NCBI GenBank assembly: GCA_029218405.1 | Contig: JAQXRG010000181.1 | Location: forward strand, 1 to 45,269 | Direction: 5' to 3' | From: Bacteroidales bacterium | GTDB lineage: Bacteria; Bacteroidota; Bacteroidia; Bacteroidales; Bacteroidaceae | DNA length: 45,269 nt | Part shown: piece by piece, positions 37,583 to 45,269 of the stretch | Layout of the letters: every line of letters starts with the position of its first letter | How positions within the stretch are numbered: position 1 is the first letter of the stretch | Notes under the pieces: generated by a model | What the model saw: the letters and a program-made list of their open reading frames with translations, nothing else | Databases searched by the model: none | Told to the model about the DNA's origin: nothing | Position numbers and translations under genes: made by a program

Positions 37583-37706
37583 GGGGAAAAATATAAAGAA
37601 AAAAAGTGCGAAAACGCCGCCACGAGCCTTTTGGAGGCGATTGGAGGCATCAAAAATAGAAAGAGTGAGGGAAGTTGGAACAGGTAAATTCATCTGTGGA
37701 AGGACT

Positions 37707-37741
37707 TAAAAAAAGTCCCGGAAACGGTAGCCTCCGGGACT
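37707..37741 (-). terminator. gyrB terminator
   Basis: Arms AGTCCCGGA (37714-37722) and TCCGGGACT (37733-37741); on the minus strand followed by seven T. GGACTT at 37702-37707 could pair with the same inner arm as an alternative. Confidence 0.9.
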
Positions 37742-37791
37742 GTCCTCGGTGTAAGATGCGAGGTTGGTTTTAAAAATGAAAAAAAAACAGC

Positions 37792-39777
<1,986 letters not shown>

Positions 39778-39789
39778 TCAAATCGTTTT

Positions 39790-39797
39790 CAAAGTTA
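39790..39797 (-). promoter_or_regulatory. gyrB promoter, -7 element
   Basis: Minus-strand TAACTTTG fits TAnnTTTG, 33 bp before the gyrB ATG. Confidence 0.6.
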
Positions 39798-39871
39798 CAA
39801 AAAAACGATGAAACGGAACGTCTGTTTTGGATTAAAAAATGTAATCGGGTCTCCCGTCTGCAGACAGACAA

Positions 39872-39902
39872 AAGGCTGAACAGGTGTCCCCCATCCAGCC
39901 TT
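39872..39902 (-). terminator. rpsT terminator
   Basis: Arms AAGGCTG (39872-39878) and CAGCCTT (39896-39902), minus-strand reading runs into TTTTG. It lies between rpsT and the gyrB promoter. Confidence 0.65.
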
Positions 39903-39924
39903 ATATCTTTTTGCGAACAACTAC

Positions 39925-40179
39925 TTACGCCAGCTTGGCGATGTGAGCCGCCAGCTTAGACTTCAAGTTCGCAGCCTTGTTCTTATGGATAATGTTACGC
40001 TTGGCCAACTTATCCAATGTCTTCTGTACAGCCGGGAACAAAGCTACAGCCTCGTTCTTGTCAGTAGTTGCACGGAGCTTCTTCACTGCATTACGCATGG
40101 TCTTTGCATAATATCTGTTGTGAAGTCTTCTCTTCTCTTCCTGTCTAATTCTCTTAATAGATGATTTGTGATTTGCCAT
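39925..40179 (-). CDS. rpsT: 30S ribosomal protein S20
   Basis: An 84-residue very basic helical protein starting [18 protein letters not shown], with [17 protein letters not shown] and the end [18 protein letters not shown], all standard S20. Located 42 bp behind tRNA-Glu on the same strand and probably read from the tRNA promoter. Confidence 0.96.
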   Translation of the reverse strand: MANHKSSIKRIRQEEKRRLHNRYYAKTMRNAVKKLRATTDKNEAVALFPAVQKTLDKLAKRNIIHKNKAANLKSKLAAHIAKLA

Positions 40180-40221
40180 CTCGACTAATCTTTAATATGT
40201 TCTTGATTTCTGTTTATTATG

Positions 40222-40293
40222 TAGCCCGTGGGAGAATCGAACTCCCCTTTCAAGAATGAAAATCTTGCGTCCTAACCGATAGACGAACGGGCC
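40222..40293 (-). tRNA. tRNA-Glu (anticodon TTC)
   Basis: A 72-nt cloverleaf on the minus strand: acceptor GGCCCGT/ACGGGCT with discriminator A, D-arm around CGTCTATCGGTTAGGACG, anticodon stem CAAGA/TCTTG with loop TTTTCAT (anticodon TTC), T-arm GGGGAGTTCGATTCTCC. CCA is not encoded. Confidence 0.97.
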
Positions 40294-40353
40294 TTCCTTC
40301 TCTCAGGATTTCTCCTGAACCGCTCCCGAGAGGGTATCTCTCGTTTGCGGATG

Positions 40354-40385
40354 CAAAGGTAGGAAGTTTTTTTATTCTACCAAAA
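40354..40385 (-). promoter_or_regulatory. Promoter of tRNA-Glu and rpsT
   Basis: Minus-strand TTTTG (40385-40381), 19 bp, TACCTTTG (40361-40354): a full-consensus promoter 60 bp before the tRNA, suggesting a trimmed 5' leader. Confidence 0.8.
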
Positions 40386-40417
40386 CATTTGCCCGAAAAT
40401 TTTTCTTTCCTTACCTG

Positions 40418-40448
40418 TTTTTTCTTCCCGGCGTTTGATGTACCTTTG
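40418..40448 (+). promoter_or_regulatory. recO promoter
   Basis: TTT at 40418-40420, 20 bp, TACCTTTG at 40441-40448. The transcription start near 40455 would make the recO message almost leaderless at ATG 40457. Confidence 0.65.
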
Positions 40449-40456
40449 CTCCCGCT

Positions 40457-41182
40457 ATGTTACAGAAATATCAAGGCATCGTATTGTGTACCCTGAAATA
40501 CAACGACAAGTCGAATATTGTCCGTATTTTCACACAACAGGGAGGGCAGCAGTCCTTCCTCGTTCCCGCCACGCGCTCCCGGAAGGCAGCGGTCAGCGCC
40601 GTATTGTTCCAACCGTTGTCGTTAGTGGAGTTCGAGGCGGACTATCGTCCGAAATCGGGCCTGCATCCCATCCGGGAGGCCCGTGCCTGGTACCCGCTGC
40701 TCTCGCTGCCTTTCCACCCTTACAAGTCGGGCATCGCCCTGTTCCTGGCAGAGTTCCTCTACCGGGCCCTGAACGAAGAGACGGAAAATACGCCCCTCTT
40801 TTACTTCCTGACCCACTCGGTACGGTGGCTGGACGCGAGCGAAGGCTCCTGCGCCAATTTCCATCTGGTCTTCCTCATGCGACTGTCCCGTTTCCTGGGA
40901 CTGTATCCGAACACGGAGCACTACCAGGAGGGAGCGCTGTTTGACCTGCTGAACGCCACTTTCACCACCGCCACGCCCACGCATGGCTGCTTCCTGCCTC
41001 CCGACGAGTCCGCACGTGTCCGCTCACTGCTCCGGATGAGGTACGAGACCATGCATCTCTTCGCCATGAACCGGACGGAGCGCAACCGGTGCTTAGACAT
41101 CATCTGCCGCTACTACCGGCTGCACCTGCCCGATTTCCCGGAATTGAAATCCATCGACGTGCTCAAGGAGCTGTTCACTTGA
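40457..41182 (+). CDS. recO: DNA repair protein RecO
   Basis: Recombination mediator that helps load RecA in the RecFOR pathway. The 241-residue protein has the N-terminal OB fold (residues 1-80: [21 protein letters not shown]) and the helical domain with [21 protein letters not shown] and [18 protein letters not shown]. The four cysteines of zinc-bearing RecO are absent, as usual in Bacteroidetes. Its stop codon overlaps that of the convergent gene by 8 bp. Confidence 0.92.
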   Translation: MLQKYQGIVLCTLKYNDKSNIVRIFTQQGGQQSFLVPATRSRKAAVSAVLFQPLSLVEFEADYRPKSGLHPIREARAWYPLLSLPFHPYKSGIALFLAEFLYRALNEETENTPLFYFLTHSVRWLDASEGSCANFHLVFLMRLSRFLGLYPNTEHYQEGALFDLLNATFTTATPTHGCFLPPDESARVRSLLRMRYETMHLFAMNRTERNRCLDIICRYYRLHLPDFPELKSIDVLKELFT

Positions 41183-42560
41183 TACGCTCCACGTTCCACC
41201 CCGACAGCACATCACCGTACTGGTAGAAGGTGACCTTGAAAAGAGCACCACTGTTCGCATCGGCCACCTCGTAGCTGCGGGTGGCGTCGTAAGCGTCCGT
41301 CGGACGATAGTCGCCCAGTTTCAGCTGGACAGCCTGACTGTCGGCTCCCTCACCGGCTATCAGCTGGCACATCCGTCGTTCGATGAGCCGCATGACACCC
41401 TTGTGACAGAAAGGGTCGGGATCAGCGGCCGCCGGAAGTGCCCGGCAAGGAACAGTGCCGCCCATTTCCGCCCGCAAGGCACGCATACTGTCAGCATACG
41501 CCTTGAACTGCCGCTTCACCTCCGGCTGACGCAAGCCGTTCATGGTGAAGATGGCGATGCCCTGGGCTCCGTTGCCGAAGGCGGCACCCATCTGTTGGAA
41601 CATCTCCGGACCGTCGGTCGCCATCATACCACAATACAAGGTGGTCATGGGCTGCTTGTCGCGCGCGTTCTCCACCGTACAGTCGGCTATGAAACTGACA
41701 TCCTCGGTGTAGAAGTTGTGATAGACCATGGGGAACACGATGTCCAAGTTCCACCGGCTCCAGTCCTGACGCACCATGCGCGAGGCCATCTTCGGGGTGG
41801 GGAACGGCGATGCCGCCATCTTCTTGCCGTAGGAATGGACCGTCTCGGCGATCAGGTTCGCCACCTCGGTCACCTGGTCACAGCGGAACTGCCGCCACTT
41901 CTCGTCCAACGAGGGGTCTTCCTGCTTCCGGGGGTCATATCCGTACTGTTCCTCGAACTTACGCAGCATTTCAGGATGATACCCATAATCCCAGGCGGCA
42001 TATTCGCGGTCCTGGACAATGCCGTAGGTCGGCCACAACGTAGTGGGCAACACCACATCCACCAACCGGTGGTAGTCGATCGCGATGCCATTCAGGCCGT
42101 CCACCTCACAATACGCCTTGATTTTCTCGTTGATGTATTCCCGCACTTCGGGCAACGTGGGACACAGGAACTTATAGTACCCCACATAAGCGGTCGTGTC
42201 GGCCAGGCTTTTCCCGTTACGGTTCACACTGAGCCACTCAGGATGCTCCTTCAGGATGCGGTCACGGTCGTGCTCCAGGTTCATGGTCCACAACCATGCA
42301 TACACTTCGATTCCGTGGCGGTGAGCGACAGGGATAGCGACGCGGTAATCGTCCGGCGTGGGTGCGTTCAGCATCACTCCGTCAATGCCCATGTCGTTCA
42401 TGACCTGACAGATGGAATCAAAATTCATACCGGCCCGGTAATCGAGCCATGTCCAGAACATCGGATACTCCTCCTTCGGCTGCTTGGCCGGCTGGCAGGA
42501 CACCAGGCCTACAGCCACAAGCAATGCCATGATGGAGGCAACAAAAGGTAATTTCCTCAT
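41175..42560 (-). CDS. GH10-like (GHL10/DUF187) lipoprotein, putative glycosidase
   Basis: From ATG 42560 ([14 protein letters not shown]) a 461-residue lipoprotein with lipobox VGLVSC. The body is a TIM-barrel of the GHL10/DUF187 kind: [48 protein letters not shown], and [15 protein letters not shown], where Asp and Tyr-His mark the active-site strand; [12 protein letters not shown] lies near the end of the barrel. The longer frame to 42647 adds 29 residues before an otherwise perfect signal peptide and is rejected. Substrate unknown; related proteins act on glycans or are uncharacterised. No clear promoter: only TAATTTTA-like words upstream. Surface or periplasmic placement follows from the lipobox. 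Confidence 0.8.
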   Translation of the reverse strand: MRKLPFVASIMALLVAVGLVSCQPAKQPKEEYPMFWTWLDYRAGMNFDSICQVMNDMGIDGVMLNAPTPDDYRVAIPVAHRHGIEVYAWLWTMNLEHDRDRILKEHPEWLSVNRNGKSLADTTAYVGYYKFLCPTLPEVREYINEKIKAYCEVDGLNGIAIDYHRLVDVVLPTTLWPTYGIVQDREYAAWDYGYHPEMLRKFEEQYGYDPRKQEDPSLDEKWRQFRCDQVTEVANLIAETVHSYGKKMAASPFPTPKMASRMVRQDWSRWNLDIVFPMVYHNFYTEDVSFIADCTVENARDKQPMTTLYCGMMATDGPEMFQQMGAAFGNGAQGIAIFTMNGLRQPEVKRQFKAYADSMRALRAEMGGTVPCRALPAAADPDPFCHKGVMRLIERRMCQLIAGEGADSQAVQLKLGDYRPTDAYDATRSYEVADANSGALFKVTFYQYGDVLSGWNVERIK

Positions 42561-42674
42561 AAGATAGTAATGATAGTATTGTTTAAAATTAGTATGTGGG
42601 TGGAAAGTTATTAAGAAATCCCAATATACGCAAGGTTTTTCCGACATTACCGCACGTTTGTCAGTTATTTCCCG

Positions 42675-42682
42675 TATTTTTG
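42675..42682 (+). promoter_or_regulatory. Promoter of the metal permease, -7 element
   Basis: TATTTTTG fits TAnnTTTG, 26 bp before ATG 42709; it excludes the earlier in-frame GTG/TTG-type start at 42658. Confidence 0.6.
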
Positions 42683-42708
42683 CCGCAAAAACGCAACATA
42701 ACCATCGT

Positions 42709-43953
42709 ATGAAAGAGATAATCGACCTGGTGAACGAGATGTCACCTTATATATTAATAGGATTCCTGCTGGCAGGCGTACTGCACGCTTTCGTACCTCA
42801 CGGCCTTTACCGGCGTTACCTGGGAGGCGGTTCGTTCCGCTCGGTCATCAACGCCACCCTGCTGGGCATCCCGCTGCCGCTCTGTTCGTGCGGAGTACTG
42901 CCCACGGCCATGTCTCTCCGGAAGGAAGGCGCCTCCCGCGGTGCCACGACGGCTTTCCTGATTGCCACACCCCAGACAGGGGTCGATTCCATCATGGCCA
43001 CCTACTCCCTGATGGGACTGCCCTTCGCTCTGCTGCGTCCGGTCGCCGCACTGGTAACAGCTTTAGTGGGCGGGGCGTTCGTCAGCCGCCTGACGGATTC
43101 GGACACTTCCTCCCAACTCCCGCCGGTGTCCTCTCCGGCCCCAGAGGACCATACGGACCGGAAAAGTCTTGCCGCCAAAACTGCCGACGCACTGCACTAT
43201 GCGTTCGTGGAAATGATGCAGGACATCGGCCGTTGGTTAGCGTTAGGGCTGGCCATCGCCGGACTTATCACAGTCTTCGTACCGGAATCGTTTTTCGCGC
43301 TCTTCGCCGACAGGCCCCTGCTGAGCATGCTGCTGGTCCTGGCCGTTGCCGTCCCCATGTACCTTTGCGCCACCGGCTCCATCCCCATTGCAGCGGCCCT
43401 GTTGCTGAAAGGGCTCTCTCCGGGCACGGCATTGGTGCTGCTCATGGCCGGTCCGGCGGTCAACGCCGCCTCCCTACTCGTCATCAGCAAGGTGCTGGGG
43501 AAAAAGACCATGGCACTCTACCTGATGTCCATCATCGGAGGTGCCATGGCGTTCGGATTAGGCATCGACTACCTGTTGCCGCGCGAATGGTTCGTGCTGC
43601 CCCTGCAACAACTGCACACGTGCTGCGACGCGTCTGTCTCCTACTTCCACATCGGATGCACACTGCTCCTCGCCGCATTGCTGGCGAACGCACTCCTCCA
43701 CCGCTACCTGCCTTCCTCCACTTCCACCGGTTCCTGCAGTTGCGGGCACTGTCCTACCGACCAGCTGGTCGTGCAAGTGGAAGGGATGTCGTGCAACCAC
43801 TGCAAGGCCAACGTCGAGAAAGCCCTGCGGCAGCTCGAAGGAGTGACCGACGTAGAGGTGGACCTGCAGACCGGGCGTTGTGTCCTTCACGGTCAAACAA
43901 CCGCCGCGGAGGCCCGAAAGGCTGTCGAGGCCATCGGGTTCACCGTTCGTTAG
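42709..43953 (+). CDS. SO_0444-type heavy-metal permease with C-terminal HMA domain
   Basis: A 414-residue membrane protein of the DUF318/permease family linked to copper or zinc efflux. About eight hydrophobic segments; the signature PLPLCSCGVLPTAMSL is at about 55-70 and TPQTGVDSIMATY follows; the second half has ATGSIPIAAALLLKGLSPGTAL and AGPAVNAASLLVISKVLG. After a cysteine-rich link (GSCSCGHC) the last 65 residues are a heavy-metal-associated domain with GMSCNHC. The start at 42709 agrees with the promoter. The gene is convergent with, and overlaps by 4 bp, a MerR-family regulator, which may control it although the genes are not divergent. Metal specificity cannot be read from sequence. 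Confidence 0.87.
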   Translation: MKEIIDLVNEMSPYILIGFLLAGVLHAFVPHGLYRRYLGGGSFRSVINATLLGIPLPLCSCGVLPTAMSLRKEGASRGATTAFLIATPQTGVDSIMATYSLMGLPFALLRPVAALVTALVGGAFVSRLTDSDTSSQLPPVSSPAPEDHTDRKSLAAKTADALHYAFVEMMQDIGRWLALGLAIAGLITVFVPESFFALFADRPLLSMLLVLAVAVPMYLCATGSIPIAAALLLKGLSPGTALVLLMAGPAVNAASLLVISKVLGKKTMALYLMSIIGGAMAFGLGIDYLLPREWFVLPLQQLHTCCDASVSYFHIGCTLLLAALLANALLHRYLPSSTSTGSCSCGHCPTDQLVVQVEGMSCNHCKANVEKALRQLEGVTDVEVDLQTGRCVLHGQTTAAEARKAVEAIGFTVR

Positions 43954-44771
43954 TCGGCCAGTGGTATCTGTATCTCGGTCAGCCATTCCGACTCGTCCGA
44001 CTTGTTCCACACACCGTCAATGTAACTGAACCGCGGACTACCGGCCATCTTCAGCCCGTGTTCCTCCAAGTAACGCACGGCCTGCAGCATCGATTCCGAG
44101 AACGTGGAATAGGGACCGTAATGAAGGAAGCACAATGCCTTCTCAATGGCCGGTGCCTGGTAGAAACGCAGGACAGGCGTATCCTCGTGCCACTCTCCTA
44201 CCGCTTCGCAGTATTCCACGTCAATGTCCGTGTCCTTGTGTTCCGCATCGTGCTCAACGGTATAGCAATACTGCGGTTCAGGACATGTGCAACCCACCCG
44301 CATCATCTCTGGCCCGATGACCTTGACACAAGTCTCACCCAATTCATCATAACTCTTCATCACCTTGCGGTAACTGGCTACTATCCGCGAAGAGATAGTC
44401 TTGATGGTAATTCTTTCCATTTGATGTTCATTTGTGAAGTGTTCTTCCAGGCTCTGCAGCTCCTGCAGACGCAGTTGCAGCCGGTTGATTTCCGCACGGC
44501 AAGCCGCCATCTTCTGCTGCACCGTCTCCAGATCCGGGCGGTTGTCACCCCGTTGGAGCACATCAGCAATCTCCGCCAACGAAAGTCCCAATTGTTTCAG
44601 ATGCAGGATAACCCCCATCTGTTGGAACTGTTCAATGGAATAATAGCGGTATCCCGTCCATTCATCCGTTTCGTGAGGGACCAGCAGCCCCATCTCCTCG
44701 TAGTGGCGCAAAGTCTTGACTGTCACCCTGCACAGCTTGGAAAACTCTCCGATTTTAAGTTTCTTGTTCAT
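43950..44771 (-). CDS. MerR-family regulator with GyrI-like effector domain
   Basis: From ATG 44771 (MNKKLKIGEFSKLCRV) a 273-residue protein. N-terminal MerR winged helix: VTVKTLRHYEEMGLLVPHETDEWTGYRYY in outline (residues about 15-45), then a dimerisation coiled coil with LETVQQKMAACRAEINRL (about 80-120), then a GyrI/AraC-type effector domain (about 120-270). This is the BmrR/TipA arrangement, in which the second domain binds small hydrophobic or cationic ligands. The CTCPEPQYC cysteines at about 170-178 could allow metal or redox sensing, unusual for this domain. The start is preferred over that at 44852 because the -7 element lies between them. Confidence 0.85.
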   Translation of the reverse strand: MNKKLKIGEFSKLCRVTVKTLRHYEEMGLLVPHETDEWTGYRYYSIEQFQQMGVILHLKQLGLSLAEIADVLQRGDNRPDLETVQQKMAACRAEINRLQLRLQELQSLEEHFTNEHQMERITIKTISSRIVASYRKVMKSYDELGETCVKVIGPEMMRVGCTCPEPQYCYTVEHDAEHKDTDIDVEYCEAVGEWHEDTPVLRFYQAPAIEKALCFLHYGPYSTFSESMLQAVRYLEEHGLKMAGSPRFSYIDGVWNKSDESEWLTEIQIPLAD

Positions 44772-44819
44772 AATCACTTGTTCTTCGATACAATTGCGCA
44801 ATGTTTCTGAATCACCTGA

Positions 44820-44839
44820 CAAAGATAGGGGCTGCCCCT
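44820..44839 (-). promoter_or_regulatory. MerR gene promoter with palindromic operator
   Basis: Minus-strand -7 TATCTTTG (44827-44820), directly preceded by the 13-bp palindrome AGGGGCAGCCCCT (44839-44827) and, 22 bp upstream of the -7, by TTTG. The palindrome between -33 and -7 with a long spacer is the MerR pattern, suggesting autoregulation. Confidence 0.6.
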
Positions 44840-44919
44840 GGGTACGAGTCAAACAAATTCACGATTTTTTTTCATCCTCCTCCCCCCGCCCGGCAGAGGA
44901 ACGGCCATGAACGGAAAGG

Positions 44920-44978
44920 TTCAACCGCTGTTCAGCCGGCGTTCAAACGGTATTCAACCAACGTTTGAACGCCGGCTG
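44920..44978. repeat. 11-bp phased repeats merging into a 17-bp inverted repeat
   Basis: Four direct units of 11 bp, TTCAACCGCTG, TTCAGCCGGCG, TTCAAACGGTA, TTCAACCAACG (44920-44963), overlap a perfect inverted repeat CAGCCGGCGTTCAAACG (44933-44949) / CGTTTGAACGCCGGCTG (44962-44978), followed on the plus strand by GTTTTT. It resembles a plus-strand terminator but no plus-strand gene feeds it. Confidence 0.75.
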
Positions 44979-44984
44979 GTTTTT

Positions 44985-45054
44985 CCGGAACAGGGGGAAA
45001 CTCCGGAACAGGGAAAGCTACGGAATGAAGGAAGTCCCGGAACAGGCTCGCAGG
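44985..45054. repeat. Degenerate 17-18 bp purine-rich repeats
   Basis: Units at 44985, 45003, 45021 and 45038 begin CCGGAACAGGG, CCGGAACAGGG, CGGAATGAAGG and CGGAACAGGCT. The surrounding 44853-45120 contains no gene I can support; the 66-codon plus and 78-codon minus frames across it are compositional. Confidence 0.55.
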
Positions 45055-45120
45055 ACGAAGGCCCCTGGGAAAGAGGAAAGAAACCTGAAAACGAGAAGGC
45101 TCCCTGAAACAAGGAAGCTC

Positions 45121-45164
45121 CCCAAAACAGAAAGCCCCGGAGAACCTTTCGGCTTCCGGGGCTT
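45121..45164 (-). terminator. Terminator of the rRNA operon
   Basis: Arms AAGCCCCGGA (45132-45141) and TCCGGGGCTT (45155-45164) directly after the 5S rRNA; on the minus strand followed by TCTGTTTTGGGG. Confidence 0.8.
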
Positions 45165-45167
45165 CCA

Positions 45168-45269
<102 letters not shown>

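Noticed and set aside
42888-44810. Plus-strand frame of 640 codons across the metal permease and MerR genes
   Set aside because: Out of frame with the permease and antisense to the regulator, both with unmistakable motifs; composition is compositional noise.

Overview
The window is a stretch of chromosome from a member of the Bacteroidales, most likely Bacteroidaceae. This rests on sequence: most intergenic regions carry the Bacteroidetes promoter -7 element TAnnTTTG; there is a complete starch-utilisation (sus) cluster with SusC/SusD proteins; and the gene contents (DUF3332, DUF4831, SusR-type regulator, recO / tRNA-Glu / rpsT / gyrB neighbourhood, argR-GNAT-argG-argC-argD order) are those of Bacteroides and relatives. 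Coding DNA is unusually G+C rich for that group, which produces many long but spurious antisense reading frames. I do not attempt a species name.

Left part (1-5.5 kb): a truncated unknown gene, then a minus-strand arginine operon argR-GNAT-argG-argC-argD with a candidate ArgR operator over the argR start codon, and rpmE (L31 type B). 5.6-8.9 kb: a plus-strand cytochrome c unit (ResB/CcsB-like protein, CcsA-like haem protein, triheme cytochrome c peroxidase). 9-12.2 kb: class II aldolase, a DUF3332 lipoprotein and an MFS transporter. 12.3-14.9 kb: nnrDE (NAD(P)HX repair) with a DUF4831 gene, divergent from a plus-strand housekeeping operon hpt-adk-obgE-pgeF-B3/4 domain-small basic protein (15.0-19.2 kb). 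19.3-20.7 kb: a D-Ala-D-Ala dipeptidase lipoprotein, a 23-bp tandem repeat array and a toxin-less HigA-like gene.

Middle part (20.9-37.5 kb): a sus locus. susA, susB, susC, susD and a three-module susE/susF-like gene run on the minus strand; susR and an SLC45-type sugar transporter run divergently; a CBM20-GH77 4-alpha-glucanotransferase lies beyond. The apparent scheme is binding and import of maltooligosaccharides at the outer membrane (SusC/D/E), periplasmic hydrolysis (SusA, SusB), transfer across the inner membrane (SLC45-like protein) and cytoplasmic glucan transfer (GH77). No susG-type surface amylase is present in the window. The susB and GH77 promoters share a 20-bp gapped motif at exactly the same distance from the -7 element, a candidate SusR operator.

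Right part (37.8-45.3 kb): gyrB, rpsT, tRNA-Glu, recO, a GH10-like lipoprotein, a metal permease with a C-terminal HMA domain, a convergent MerR/GyrI-like regulator, an intergenic region rich in short repeats, and the 3' end of a 5S rRNA whose operon continues past the right edge. The most unusual signals are the shared sus/GH77 promoter motif, the susG-less sus locus with added transporter and GH77, the 23-bp tandem array beside the solitary HigA gene, the CXXC/CXC tail of the arginine-operon GNAT protein, and the 11-bp phased repeats near the rRNA operon end. There is no CRISPR array, insertion sequence or prophage that I can support.
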